A DNA stretch of 64,000 bases from JANRKB01 sp033763695 (GCA_033763695.1 JANRKB010000043.1:124001-188000); one strand, 5' to 3'; numbered from the stretch's first letter, positions 9,886 through 19,598 are shown. The notes: generated from the sequence alone by a model not told the origin. Made by a program: numbers and translations.

Positions 9886-11331
9886 TCACCGCAGTCCATA
9901 CTCGCGGAGCTTGCGATAGAGCGTGCGCTCGCCGATGCCCAGCAGTTTCGCCGCCTGCTCGCGATTGCCGCCCGTCAGGCGCAGTGTTTCACGAATGGCT
10001 CGCTTCTCGATCTGCTCCAGGCTCGTGCCGGCGAGGTTACCGCCGCCGCCCGCTTCGCCGTCCGCGTCCGCGGTGCGCACATCATCGGGAATATGCCGCA
10101 CATCGAGCACGAGTGCCTGCCCCGGCGCGAGTGCATCACCCAGCGACGTGACAACCATGTTCTGCACCACATTCAGCAGTTGCCGCACGTTGCCGGGCCA
10201 GTGATAACTCGTCAATCGCATCATCGCGGCGTCGGTCAGGTCGGGCACGTTCTCATCAGGCCGCAGTTGGCGGCTGAACTTGTCCACCGCGAACCGCACG
10301 AGCGCGGGAATGTCTTCGCGTCGATCGCGCAGCGCGGGGATCTGAATGTGCACGCCGTTGATGCGGAAGAACAAGTCCTCGCGGAATGTCCCGGCCTTCA
10401 CGCTGTCGCGCAGATCTTTGTTGGTGGCCGCGACGAATCGCACGTCGGCCTTGCGCGCGTCGTTGCTCCCCAGCCGCACCACTTCACCGCTCTCCAGCAC
10501 GCGCAGCAGTTTCGCCTGCATGGTCAGCGGCATATCGCCGATCTCATCAAGGAACAGCGTCCCGCCGTCGGCATACTCAAACACGCCCTGGCGTTCCTTG
10601 TCCGCGCCGGTGAACGCCCCCTTGACGTGTCCGAACAGCGCGTCTTCAAGCAAACTCTCGCTCTGCCCCGCGCAGTTGAACGCGACATAGCGCTGCGTGC
10701 CGCGCTTGGAGTTCTTATGCACGGCCAGCGCGATGAGTTCCTTGCCCGTGCCGCTCTCGCCGGTGATGAGCACCGGGATGTTCGACGCCGCGACAGTCTT
10801 CACCGTGCGCAGGATGCGCCGCATCGGCTCGGACACCGCGACCATGCCGTCGACCGCGACGCCTTCGAGGTCCTGCTTCAGGCGATCGTTCTGATGCCGC
10901 AGCACCACCGTCTCGGCGGCACGATTCACCAGGTTGCGGAACACTTCCAGATCCAGCGGCTTCTGAATGAAGTCGTACGCCCCCTGCTTGAACGCCGCCC
11001 GCGCCGTCGGCACATCGCCGTGCGCCGTCACCATAATCGTCTCGGCATCGGGCTGCAGCGTGCGGGCTGCCTCCAGCACCTTTAGGCCCGCATCGCCGCC
11101 GTCGGGCGCGACGCCGTCGCGTCCCGCCGACGAAGGCATGCGCAGATCCGTGACGATGACGTCAAACGCGCCCAGCCTCAGCTCTTCCAGCGCGGCCGCC
11201 ACCGTGTTCACGATTGTGCACACATGGCCCGGCTTGCGCAGCGCGTCGGCCATCACCTCGGCATGATCCGGCTCGTCCTCGACGATCAGCACCTGCGCGG
11301 GGATCTGTTCAGATGTACGACTGTCGATCAT
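9886..11331 (-). CDS. Sigma-54-dependent response regulator (NtrC family)
   Basis: A 481-residue transcription activator. The receiver domain (about 12-130) has the phospho-acceptor Asp62 in VTDLRMP and Lys124 in QKP, and carries an unusual Gly/Ser/Pro insertion of about 12 residues right after the phosphorylation loop. The AAA+ domain has Walker A GESGTGKE (191-198), the sigma-54-contacting GAFTGA loop (238-243), and Walker B LFLDEIGD. The C-terminus is a Fis-type helix-turn-helix (NREQAAKLLGIGERTLYRKL). The ATG at 11331 fits the receiver start; the frame upstream of it runs through the rplU terminator and is not coding. No partner histidine kinase is adjacent. Confidence 0.93.
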   Translation of the reverse strand: MIDSRTSEQIPAQVLIVEDEPDHAEVMADALRKPGHVCTIVNTVAAALEELRLGAFDVIVTDLRMPSSAGRDGVAPDGGDAGLKVLEAARTLQPDAETIMVTAHGDVPTARAAFKQGAYDFIQKPLDLEVFRNLVNRAAETVVLRHQNDRLKQDLEGVAVDGMVAVSEPMRRILRTVKTVAASNIPVLITGESGTGKELIALAVHKNSKRGTQRYVAFNCAGQSESLLEDALFGHVKGAFTGADKERQGVFEYADGGTLFLDEIGDMPLTMQAKLLRVLESGEVVRLGSNDARKADVRFVAATNKDLRDSVKAGTFREDLFFRINGVHIQIPALRDRREDIPALVRFAVDKFSRQLRPDENVPDLTDAAMMRLTSYHWPGNVRQLLNVVQNMVVTSLGDALAPGQALVLDVRHIPDDVRTADADGEAGGGGNLAGTSLEQIEKRAIRETLRLTGGNREQAAKLLGIGERTLYRKLREYGLR

Positions 11332-11409
11332 CGGTCCAAACAATAGGGTCCGCCGCGCGCCACTGAGCCAGCGCCGCCCGCCGAACTCCAACGCGCTGGC
11401 CGCGGCAGC

Positions 11410-11445
11410 GACAAAAAGAACACGACCCGGCGGTCGGCCGGGTCG
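11410..11445 (-). terminator. Rho-independent terminator of rplU
   Basis: Perfect 9-bp stem CGACCCGGC/GCCGGGTCG (11423-11445), followed on the minus strand by a TTCTTTTTGT run. It lies 26 bp after the rplU stop and separates it from the sigma-54 regulator. Confidence 0.85.
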
Positions 11446-11471
11446 CGTGCAAATCGACGATGCAAGATCGA

Positions 11472-11798
11472 TCAGCCGTTGATGGCCGTCACCTTGAGGG
11501 CGGTGTAACGCTGACGGTGGCCCGTCTTGCGCTTCCACGCCTTCTTCTCGCGATACTTGAAGATGTGCACCTTGTCGCCGAGCACGGTGGGCTCGATGAC
11601 TTCGGCGGTGACGGTTGCGCCGCTGACGTAGGGGAGGCCGATCTTGGCGTCGCCGCCGACCTTGCCAACCACCAGCACCTTGTCAAAGGTGATCTTCTGG
11701 CCCTTGGAGGCCTGACCTTCGTTCAGAAGGTCAACCAGAATCTCTTCACCCTGAGCGACCTTGCGCTGGCCGCCGGACTCTTCAATGATCGCGTACAT
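11472..11798 (-). CDS. rplU: 50S ribosomal protein L21
   Basis: A 108-residue L21. It begins MYAIIEESGGQRKV and contains the family pattern GDKVHIFKYREKKAWKRKTGHRQ, ending LKVTAING. ATG 11798 has GGAG about 10 bases upstream. L21 binds 23S rRNA in the large subunit. The gene is usually followed by rpmA (L27), but here a terminator follows at once and no rpmA is in the window. Confidence 0.96.
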   Translation of the reverse strand: MYAIIEESGGQRKVAQGEEILVDLLNEGQASKGQKITFDKVLVVGKVGGDAKIGLPYVSGATVTAEVIEPTVLGDKVHIFKYREKKAWKRKTGHRQRYTALKVTAING

Positions 11799-11945
11799 GA
11801 GCAAACTCCGATCCATACTGAAGCCCAGGCCGCCAAGCAGCCCGGGCAAGGGTCGGAATACTAGCGCGAAACCGACGCCGGACAAGTTGCCACGCGTTCA
11901 GCAGTAACCCGCACAAAACACGATCCAGTACCGTTCATTATTCAA

Positions 11946-13544
11946 TCATGGGGCCTTCTCGACCCCATCGACCCGATTCAGGTGGTCCAGCATTTCCTTG
12001 GAGAACCCGCGCAGCAGCGGCGTGCCGAAGATGCTGCCGTGGTCCGCGCCCGGCACGATGACCACATAGCCGTGGTTGCCCTCGGGCAGCGTGAGGAATG
12101 ACAGCCCGTCCAGTTCGCGCTTGAGCGTGTCGCACGCCAGTTCCAGGAAGAAGTTGTCCTGATCCCCCACCGCGATGCGGATCCGCTGCTTGAACAGCGG
12201 CCCAAGCTCGCCCGTTCGCGCCCGCAGCAGCGCCACGATGTCATACGGCTTCATCGCCTCCGCGATCGCGCGATCGACCAAGCCCGTCGCGGGATCCCAC
12301 AATCCCGCCGGGTTGCCGTTTGCATTGCGCGGACACCAGACCGCCTGCCACGAATCCCACTGCCCGCCGCTCGTGTTGTCCGGTCCGACAACGTCCTCCG
12401 CGCCCGACTCTTCGCGCACCGTGAGCGTGTGCTTGCCGCCACGCCGCACGCTGGGCCGCTCGTCGTTCTTGGCATCCACGAACGCGGACGCGTCCTTGTA
12501 CACATTGATCGTCTGGAACTGCTCGAAGCACACCGGATCGGGCGAGGTCGACCAGCACGCCCCGAAGACATCGGGATACGTGATCGCCAGCCAGATCGTG
12601 CTCCACCCGCCCGAAGAATGCCCGCGCAGCAGCCGATGTGCCGCGTCCGCGTGCAGGCGATACTTCGCTTCGATCGCCGGGATCAGTTCCTTCACCAGTG
12701 CCGCGCCGCACGGCCCGTTGTTCGCGCTGTCCGCAAACAGCGTGTGCCCGTTCGCACTTTCCGGATCAAGCACGATCCAGAACGCCCGCCGCGCCAGCGC
12801 GGCTTCCGCTGAATCGTCCTTCGCACGCCGCACGCCCTCGGCCTTGCGAATCGCCCCGCGATGATCGCCGCCAAAGCCCGGCACCTCATACACCGCGGCA
12901 TAGCGCGTCTGCCCGGCCGGGTCATAGCCGCGGGGCAGCACCACGCCCGCACGCAGCATCACATCGCGCCCGTGGAACTTCGACAACAGCTCACTCTTGA
13001 TCTCAACCCACTCCACTCCCTCGACCTTGGGCAAAGGCTCCACGCGATTGATCGCATCGAGTTCCAGCTTCACCGCCAGCGGCGACGCCTTGCCTTCGCC
13101 GATCTCAAACGCCACCGGTTCCCGCGTGTACAGGCTGCCATCGGCCCGGCGCCAGTTGCTCACGAGCTTCGCGCCGGTGTTCAGCACCGCCTGCGCCACA
13201 TACTTCCCCGGCGGCAGCGTGCTCGGCGTACGGCCCAGAAACGCCGTCGCCTTGTCATCAACCACCATCGTCGTGCCCGCTGCTGCGCCCGCGACATCGA
13301 CGCCATAGAGCGGCTGCGGATCATCCCAGAACGGACCATCGATCGGTCGCGTGCCCGGCGGCAGTTTCGCATCCTCGCGCCGCAGCAGCACGATCAGCCG
13401 CCCCGTCGCCGGCTCGCTGCGGTTCGCGGCATCAAACGACACCTCGAAGCGAACCTCCGCCAGCGCGACGCCATGCCCGATCAGCATCGCCGCAAGCATG
13501 AGCATCCGCACCACCACCGACACGACCGCCGAGCGAAACGCCAT
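11946..13544 (-). CDS. Secreted esterase-like alpha/beta hydrolase
   Basis: A 532-residue exported protein of the esterase-D-like (PF00756) fold. A signal peptide covers residues 1-29 (cleavage near VALA). An N-terminal beta-rich domain of about 150 residues precedes the hydrolase. The nucleophile elbow GHSSGG has Ser at about 310, and a catalytic Asp is likely in AVGDQDNF and His in PGADHGSIF. The substrate is unknown; relatives cleave ferulate, enterobactin or S-formylglutathione. ATG 13544 has a strong AAGGAG site, which rules out the longer upstream frame. It lies between gspE and rplU on the same strand. Confidence 0.85.
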   Translation of the reverse strand: MAFRSAVVSVVVRMLMLAAMLIGHGVALAEVRFEVSFDAANRSEPATGRLIVLLRREDAKLPPGTRPIDGPFWDDPQPLYGVDVAGAAAGTTMVVDDKATAFLGRTPSTLPPGKYVAQAVLNTGAKLVSNWRRADGSLYTREPVAFEIGEGKASPLAVKLELDAINRVEPLPKVEGVEWVEIKSELLSKFHGRDVMLRAGVVLPRGYDPAGQTRYAAVYEVPGFGGDHRGAIRKAEGVRRAKDDSAEAALARRAFWIVLDPESANGHTLFADSANNGPCGAALVKELIPAIEAKYRLHADAAHRLLRGHSSGGWSTIWLAITYPDVFGACWSTSPDPVCFEQFQTINVYKDASAFVDAKNDERPSVRRGGKHTLTVREESGAEDVVGPDNTSGGQWDSWQAVWCPRNANGNPAGLWDPATGLVDRAIAEAMKPYDIVALLRARTGELGPLFKQRIRIAVGDQDNFFLELACDTLKRELDGLSFLTLPEGNHGYVVIVPGADHGSIFGTPLLRGFSKEMLDHLNRVDGVEKAP

Positions 13545-13700
13545 GACCAAGCTCCTTGAACTTGGACGACAGCGTACCGCCGCGCGGCGGCGCGCACACG
13601 GTTCGTCGCTCCGGCACAGGCGCGTGCCATAAGAGGCCGCTTTGGGACTTCGACGCCGCACGCAACGTTTGTGCAATCGCATTGAACCGGCCGACGTGAA

Positions 13701-15449
13701 TCAGTGCAGCACGCGATACGCCTCGGCCTCGTCGGTCAGGCCCATGCGGATCTTCTCCGCCGCGTCATCGCGCATCGAGCGATACCCCTCGGCTGCCGCG
13801 GCCTGCGCGATCGTCGTCGAGTCAGCCCGCTGCATCGTCAGGCGACGCACCGTGTCGGTCATCTCCATGATCTCGTACACCGCCAGACGGCCCTTGTAGG
13901 TGCTGCCGCCGCACGATTCGCACACGCGTCCCTCATGAGTGCCCGTGCCCGCGCACGTCACGCACTTGCGCCGCAGCAGGCGCTGGGCCAACGCGGCGAT
14001 CAGCGACGAGGTGATCAAATACGGCTCGGTGCCGATGTCGATGAGTCGGGTGATCGCGCTGGGCGCGTCATTGGTGTGCAGCGTCGCGAGCACCAGGTGG
14101 CCCGTCAGCGACGCCTGCACCGCCAACTGTGCCGTCTCCGCGTCGCGGATTTCACCGACGAGAATCACGTCGGGGTCCTGACGCAGCAGCGATCGCAAGC
14201 CCGCGGCGAACGTCACGCCGCGCTTGGGGTTCACCTGCATCTGGCTGATGCCCTCAAGGTGATACTCGACCGGGTCTTCGATCGTCATCACGTTGCGGCT
14301 CGTGCGATCGATGCGACCCATCGCCGCGTACAGCGATGTCGTCTTGCCGCTGCCCGTCGGGCCCGTCACCAGAATGATGCCCGTCGGGCGATCGACCAGA
14401 TCGAGGAACTGCTTCTGCATCTGCGTCGTCATGCCCACGGCATCGAGCGACAACTGCGTCTGGCTCTGGTCCAGCAGTCGCAGCACCAACCGCTCGCCAT
14501 AGATCGTCGGGATGCACGAGAAGCGGATGTCGATCTTGCGGCTGCCCACGCGCACCGACGTCTGACCGTCCTGCGGGCTGTGACGATTCGCGATATCCAG
14601 TTCAGTCATCACCTTGAGACGCGACGAGATCGCCGGTGCGAGACTCAGCGGCGGCGTGAACGCATCGACCAGCATGCCGTCGATGCGGAAGCGGATGACG
14701 AGGCGATTCTCCTGCGGATGCACGTGGATATCGCTGGCGCGACGCCGCAGCGCCTCGAAGAGGATCATGTTCACCAGTCGGATGACCGGCGTCTGCCGCG
14801 CGAGTTGCAACAGGTCCGTCGACTGCCCGGCCTGCGCCGCCGCCGTCGCAATGGCCCGCTCATCGAGCGGCATCTCTTCGACGATCTCGGTGACCAGATC
14901 CTGCCGCTGCTCATAGCCGCGATTGATCAGGTTCGCGACCGCGGCACGCGGCGCGAGCAACGCCCGCACCGGCATCTGCAGCGCATCCTCAAGCAGCGTG
15001 AAGATCGCCGGCGAGAGCGGCTGGCTCATCGCAACCGTCATGACGCTGCCGTCGGACTCCACGCCCGCGACGTGATGCTGACGCGCGACATCCGGCGGGA
15101 TCACTTCATAGAAGCGTGCCGCCGACTCGGTGAGCTTGGGTTCGTTGAGATACCGCAGCCCCGTCCGCCGCGCCAGCATCTCCAGCGCGTGATGCTCGTC
15201 CATCGCGAGCATCGAGAGCAGCAGATCCCACGGCTCTTCGTCCGAGCCCTCAGCCTGCTGGAAGCGGGCGAGTTGTTCGGGCGTGATCTTGATCGGCGCA
15301 AGCAGTTCGGCGACTCGTGCCCACTCGGCAGGCAGGCCCGGCAGTGCGAGCGTCGTCGATGTGCCGTTGCGGGCATCGCCGTTGCGCGCCGGACGCACCG
15401 CCCCAGGGGCGACCTCGACCAGCATCGGCTTGTTGTTGGGTGAAGCCAT
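13701..15449 (-). CDS. gspE: Type II secretion / type IV pilus assembly ATPase GspE/PilB
   Basis: A 582-residue secretion ATPase of the GspE/PilB family. The N1E-type N-terminal domain is followed by the ATPase domain with Walker A GPTGSGKT (363-370), the Asp box TIEDPVEY, Walker B DPDVILVGEIRD and the His box LVLATLHTND. A tetra-Cys zinc segment (CVTC...CESC) lies near residues 508-526. It powers pseudopilus assembly at the inner membrane. It lies downstream of gspD on the same strand, and no gspF, gspG or pilus genes follow. The ATG at 15449 has no Shine-Dalgarno sequence; the bases upstream are a pyrimidine-rich reading of a GA repeat element. Confidence 0.93.
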   Translation of the reverse strand: MASPNNKPMLVEVAPGAVRPARNGDARNGTSTTLALPGLPAEWARVAELLAPIKITPEQLARFQQAEGSDEEPWDLLLSMLAMDEHHALEMLARRTGLRYLNEPKLTESAARFYEVIPPDVARQHHVAGVESDGSVMTVAMSQPLSPAIFTLLEDALQMPVRALLAPRAAVANLINRGYEQRQDLVTEIVEEMPLDERAIATAAAQAGQSTDLLQLARQTPVIRLVNMILFEALRRRASDIHVHPQENRLVIRFRIDGMLVDAFTPPLSLAPAISSRLKVMTELDIANRHSPQDGQTSVRVGSRKIDIRFSCIPTIYGERLVLRLLDQSQTQLSLDAVGMTTQMQKQFLDLVDRPTGIILVTGPTGSGKTTSLYAAMGRIDRTSRNVMTIEDPVEYHLEGISQMQVNPKRGVTFAAGLRSLLRQDPDVILVGEIRDAETAQLAVQASLTGHLVLATLHTNDAPSAITRLIDIGTEPYLITSSLIAALAQRLLRRKCVTCAGTGTHEGRVCESCGGSTYKGRLAVYEIMEMTDTVRRLTMQRADSTTIAQAAAAEGYRSMRDDAAEKIRMGLTDEAEAYRVLH

Positions 15450-15530
15450 GGGAAAGAAAGGAGACGAAGAGACAAAGAGACGAAGAGACGGAGTGCGAAG
15501 GCAAGAAGAAGAAGAAGAAGAAGAAGAAGC
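15450..15530 (+). repeat. Dispersed GA-rich octamer repeat element, copy 2
   Basis: Units GACGAAGA, GACAAAGA, GACGAAGA and GACGGAGT lead into GCGAAGGC and then a run of eight AAG triplets in place of the tail seen in copies 1 and 3. It fills most of the 134-bp gap between gspD and gspE and touches the gspE start codon. Confidence 0.75.
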
Positions 15531-15583
15531 GAACGACCAACCCAGTCAGCAATCAAATCACAACACGATCAACACGGGCCTGC

Positions 15584-18220
15584 TCACTTCGGCCCATCCG
15601 CCGCGGGCGGCGCTGCGGGCGCGTCCGACGCAGGCACCGGCGTCGGCAACGCCGGCGCGACGATGTCCACCGGCTCGGGCTTGATCGCCGGAAGATCCGC
15701 CGACAGGTCCGACGCCGAGCGCGGGCCCACCGTCAGCAGGCGCAGATCCTCGAAGTTCGGATCGCGAATCACCCGCGGCGTCAAGAAGATGTACAGCGTT
15801 GTCTTGCGGGTGCTGTCGTTGTCATCGCGGAACAGCGCACCGATGCCCGGAATATCCATGAGCAGCGGAATACCTGTGCGATCGTTCGTCTTGCTGTCAA
15901 ACTGCAGGCCGCCGATCACCACCGCCATGTCCGTCGGCACCGACACACTGTCCGTCGTCAGCGTGTTGGTGTCGCGTGGCGGCGGGATGCCGTTGTTCGT
16001 GCGACCAGAGAAGCTCGACAGCTCCGCCGTCACCGACATCCCGACGTACCCCGCGTCCGAGATCCGCGGCGTCACCTTTAGATTCGTACCCGCCTCTTCG
16101 TAGCCGCCGAACGAGGTGTTCGTCGTGCTCGTGCCCTGCGTCGAAGTCGTCGTCGGCTGCTCGTTCTTGCTCTTGAGTTCAGCCGTCTCGTTGTCATCCA
16201 CCAGCAACTTGGGCGACGACAGGATCCGCGTGTTCACCTTCTGCTGCAGCGCATTGATGATCACCGGCACCTGGTCCGACTTGATCAGCGCCGCCGTCAG
16301 GCCCGTCGAGTTGCTGACGGTCTTGGTGCCGTTGACCCCCGCGCCCGTGCCGAACGTGCCCAGCCCGAAGTTGGTGTTCAGCACGCCGCCGAAGTCACCG
16401 ATGTTCGTGAACTGCGTCTCAAACGCCAGCCGCATGTCGTCGGTCCACGTCACCGCGACGATCTGCGCATCGATGTACACCTGCGGGCGGCGCAGATCGA
16501 GCTTGCTGATGATCCGCTCGAACTCTGCCTGCTGGCGCGTCGGCGCCTTCACCAGCACCTGATTGTTCAGCGTGTCCGCCAGCACAAACGTATCCGGCCC
16601 CGCGGCAAACTCGCCCTCGCTGCTGCCGCCTTGGTTGTTGGGATCAAAGAAGCCCGGGTTGTTGACGATCACGGGCTGGCTGGTGTTGGTGTTGGTGCTG
16701 CCGTTGCGATTGTTGCGGCTGTTTGTGCCGCTGCTCGAGTTGCCGCCCGCGCCAGTCGTCAGGCTCGACTTGCCGGCTGGCTGGCGATTCTGAAGCAGGC
16801 CCAGCACGATCTCGGCCACCTGCGTCGCGTCGGCGTGCCGCAGCTTGTACGTGCGCACCGTGACCTTGTCCGACTCAAGCTGCAGCTCGCTGACGAGGCG
16901 ATCAAGCTGCTTCTGCTGCTCTTCTGTGCCGTAGTAGATGATGGTGCCGGTCTTCTCATCCACCACCATCACCGGGCCACCGGTGGAGGTGGTTGTGGTC
17001 TGCGAGCGGCGCGGGTTGTTGTAGGGGTCGTAGAAGTTGTTGCGACGGTTGGTGTTGGCGCTGGTGTCTTCGATCGTCGTGATGTCGCCCAGGCCGCGAT
17101 TCTTCGCGATGTCGGCGATCTGCTGCGCCGCGTTGCCCACGACGTACTTTTTGGGCACCAGATCGCTGCGCACGTCAATGAGCGTGAGAATCTCGTTGAC
17201 GCGTTCGATCTCTTCGTCCACGCCGCGGAACATCAGCGCGTTGCCCTGCGGGTCGACGGTGAGTCGCTCGGCGACGTTGTCAAAGTTCACGCGTCCGGTG
17301 GCACCACCCGCGGGGTTTGGCATCGGCTGATCAGGCTGCGGATTGTCGCCGCTGTTGTTGTTCCCGCGCGAACGCGACTGCGATATCTGCCCCACAAGCT
17401 GCAGCGCACGCTCACGCGCGACCGGAGCGGCCACATACTTCAGGTCAAAGCGCCGGAACTTGGCCTTCTGATACTCGCTCATCAGCCGCTCGACCAGCGC
17501 CTGCACCGCCTCGAGCTTGCGCTGCGTGCCGGTCGCGACGATCACGCCCATCTCATCCAGGTACGCGAGGTTACCCGCGGCACTCGACCCGCCCGCAGGC
17601 TGGGGCGCGCCCGGCGCTCCGCCGCCTCCACCGCCAAACTGCGAATCCACCGCCGTCCGAAGCGCACTGGGACGAATGCCCGGCGTGGGAATGATGCGCG
17701 TGCTGGGTCGATCGCCGCCAAGCACCGGGCCGACGTCGGCGATCGGCTCGACGACGTAGAACCCCGAGTCCTTGTCGAGGTGGATCGTGTAGTTCTGCTG
17801 TTCCAACAGCGCATCGACCAGCGGCAGCAGCTTGTCCTTCGTGATGCTTACCGGCGCGTTGAACGTCACGTTGCCCGTCAGCGCACCCTTGATCGTCACG
17901 TTGATGTTCAGCGTCTTGACCACGATGTCGATCAGCGTCGTCAGGTCGACGGGATCGGAGAACACCGACAGCGTGATCTCGCCATTCTCATTCGTAATGC
18001 TCGACGGTGCCGTGCCCGACCCGCTCGATTGCGCGGTCGCCGGTGCGCCCGGAACTCCTCCCGGACCGTTCGGTACCGCGCCCGGCTGCACCTTCTCAAT
18101 GGGCTGACCCTGCGGCTGGGCTTGCGGCTGGGCGAGCGCGACCGATGCCGCCATGCCGCACGCGGCAAGCACGAGGGCAACGCGGACACGCCGGGAGATC
18201 GCATTGGAAAGGTGTTGCAT
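15584..18220 (-). CDS. gspD: Type II secretion outer-membrane secretin GspD
   Basis: An 878-residue secretin with a signal peptide (residues 1-29, ending ASVALAQ). A Pro/Gln/Gly-rich linker is followed by an N0 domain (ITLSVFSDPVDLTTL...), then N1-N3 modules separated by long Asn/Gly/Ser-rich insertions. The secretin core has VNTRILSSPKLLVDDN and VVIGGLQFDSKTND, ending near IFLTPRVI. A Pro/Ala-rich C-terminal tail of about 55 residues follows. Secretins form the outer-membrane channel for folded exoproteins. It is longer than the usual 650-700 residues because of the low-complexity insertions. The start is chosen at the signal peptide; no strong ribosome site is visible. Confidence 0.92.
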   Translation of the reverse strand: MQHLSNAISRRVRVALVLAACGMAASVALAQPQAQPQGQPIEKVQPGAVPNGPGGVPGAPATAQSSGSGTAPSSITNENGEITLSVFSDPVDLTTLIDIVVKTLNINVTIKGALTGNVTFNAPVSITKDKLLPLVDALLEQQNYTIHLDKDSGFYVVEPIADVGPVLGGDRPSTRIIPTPGIRPSALRTAVDSQFGGGGGGAPGAPQPAGGSSAAGNLAYLDEMGVIVATGTQRKLEAVQALVERLMSEYQKAKFRRFDLKYVAAPVARERALQLVGQISQSRSRGNNNSGDNPQPDQPMPNPAGGATGRVNFDNVAERLTVDPQGNALMFRGVDEEIERVNEILTLIDVRSDLVPKKYVVGNAAQQIADIAKNRGLGDITTIEDTSANTNRRNNFYDPYNNPRRSQTTTTSTGGPVMVVDEKTGTIIYYGTEEQQKQLDRLVSELQLESDKVTVRTYKLRHADATQVAEIVLGLLQNRQPAGKSSLTTGAGGNSSSGTNSRNNRNGSTNTNTSQPVIVNNPGFFDPNNQGGSSEGEFAAGPDTFVLADTLNNQVLVKAPTRQQAEFERIISKLDLRRPQVYIDAQIVAVTWTDDMRLAFETQFTNIGDFGGVLNTNFGLGTFGTGAGVNGTKTVSNSTGLTAALIKSDQVPVIINALQQKVNTRILSSPKLLVDDNETAELKSKNEQPTTTSTQGTSTTNTSFGGYEEAGTNLKVTPRISDAGYVGMSVTAELSSFSGRTNNGIPPPRDTNTLTTDSVSVPTDMAVVIGGLQFDSKTNDRTGIPLLMDIPGIGALFRDDNDSTRKTTLYIFLTPRVIRDPNFEDLRLLTVGPRSASDLSADLPAIKPEPVDIVAPALPTPVPASDAPAAPPAADGPK

Positions 18221-18466
18221 GGCTGTTGGAACGCCGTCGCTGAGAGCCAAGGTGCACACGAGCGTGCAAAGATCCGGGAAAAGTCCGGTCCGGGGTGCGC
18301 CACCCGGGCCGTCTCCGGACGCCGGAGACAAGTGTTATACCCTCCCCGCGGGCGTGGGGTTGTGGTCTTGGCGCGGAATCACCCGCGCCTCCCGCACCCA
18401 GACCACCCAATCGCTCACGCCCGCTCGCAAAGACCCCGGCCCGAAGCCCCAAGGATCACGCAACCG

Positions 18467-19480
18467 ATGGCCGATTCGCCGACCACCGCCTCTCACACCC
18501 GGCCCCGGGTCGTCAGCCTGCTCCCCTCGGCCACCGAGATGCTCTGCCTCATCGGCGGACGCGACATGCTCGTCGGCCGCTCCCATGAATGTGACTTCCC
18601 TGCCGACGTCCAAAGCCTCCCCGCACTGACCTCGGCCCGCGTCTTCGACGCCGCCCAGGCCCCGCACTCGATCGACCCCGCCGCCATCGACCAGCAGGTC
18701 CGCGAACTCACCGCTTCCAGCACGCCGCTCTACCACCTCAACGAATCACTCCTCCATTCCTTGCGTCCCGACGTCATCCTCACCCAGGATCTCTGCGGCG
18801 TCTGCTCCATCGACCTCGCCAGCGTCCGCCGCATCGCCGCCCAACTCTCTCCCGCCCCCACCATCCTCAGCCTCGACGCCACGACGCTCGACGGCGTGCT
18901 CGACGACATCCTCCGCGTGGGCGAGGCCGTAGGCCTGGAGACACCCGCCCGTGACGCCGCCGTCCGCCTCCGCGAACGCATCTATCGCGCCATGGACTTC
19001 GTCAATCCCTTCGCCGACGGACCGGTCGTGGGCTTTCTTGAGTGGACCGACCCGCTCTACGTCGCCGGACACTGGAACGTTCAACTCATTGAGCGCGCCG
19101 GCGGACGCCACCCGCTCAACGAAACCACCGCACGCGACGGCGACGGCGCCGCGAGCGGGCCGATGGTCTCCCTCCGCCGCGCCGGCAAGAGCGTCCGCGT
19201 CCCCCCCGAGATCTTCGCCGCCACCCGCCCCGAGTTCATCGTCATCGCGCCCTGCGGCCTCACCCTCAGCCAGGCACAAGCCGCCGCCGCCCAACTCGCC
19301 CAGCAACCCTGGTGGCGCGACCTCCCCGCCGTCCGCCGCGGCCAGGTCGCCATCGTCGACGGCAACCAGATGTTCAACCGCCCCGGCCCGCGCCTCGCCG
19401 ACGCGATGGAGTTCCTCGTCGGCTGGCTGAACCAGCGGCCGGAGTTGATTCCGACGGGATTTCCGTGGTCGCGCGGCTGA
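18467..19480 (+). CDS. Cobalamin/iron-siderophore-type substrate-binding protein without a signal peptide (BtuF-like)
   Basis: A 337-residue protein of the periplasmic-binding-protein family PF01497. It has the opening VVSLLPSATEMLCLIGG, then RPDVILTQDLCGVC and FLEWTDPLYVAGHW, and a C-terminal NQMFNRPGPRLADAMEFL segment typical of cobalamin-binding proteins of this type. No signal peptide or lipobox is visible from ATG 18467 (AAGGA upstream), so it may act in the cytoplasm. No BtuCD permease, TonB receptor or riboswitch is adjacent. It is divergent from gspD. Confidence 0.8.
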   Translation: MADSPTTASHTRPRVVSLLPSATEMLCLIGGRDMLVGRSHECDFPADVQSLPALTSARVFDAAQAPHSIDPAAIDQQVRELTASSTPLYHLNESLLHSLRPDVILTQDLCGVCSIDLASVRRIAAQLSPAPTILSLDATTLDGVLDDILRVGEAVGLETPARDAAVRLRERIYRAMDFVNPFADGPVVGFLEWTDPLYVAGHWNVQLIERAGGRHPLNETTARDGDGAASGPMVSLRRAGKSVRVPPEIFAATRPEFIVIAPCGLTLSQAQAAAAQLAQQPWWRDLPAVRRGQVAIVDGNQMFNRPGPRLADAMEFLVGWLNQRPELIPTGFPWSRG

Positions 19481-19509
19481 CCTTCGGGATGAGCCTCTCG
19501 ACAGCCCGC

Positions 19510-19547
19510 AACAAAAAGAGAAACGGGCGCATCTTTCAATGCGCCCG
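19510..19547 (-). terminator. Rho-independent terminator of the PhoX-like gene
   Basis: Perfect 9-bp stem CGGGCGCAT/ATGCGCCCG with a 6-base loop, followed on the minus strand by TTTCTCTTTTTG. It lies about 50 bp after the stop codon, between convergent genes. Confidence 0.85.
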
Positions 19548-19598
19548 CTCGACGGTGAGCCGCGACAAGTGCCGTGCCGCGGGTCGGTGTGGATCGAA

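Noticed and set aside
10093..11085. Plus-strand frame opposite the sigma-54 regulator
   Set aside because: No ribosome site or family features; the minus strand has complete receiver, AAA+ and Fis domains.
16631..18466. Long plus-strand frame opposite gspD, joined to the BtuF-like gene
   Set aside because: The first 600 codons are antisense to secretin motifs; the real gene starts at ATG 18467.
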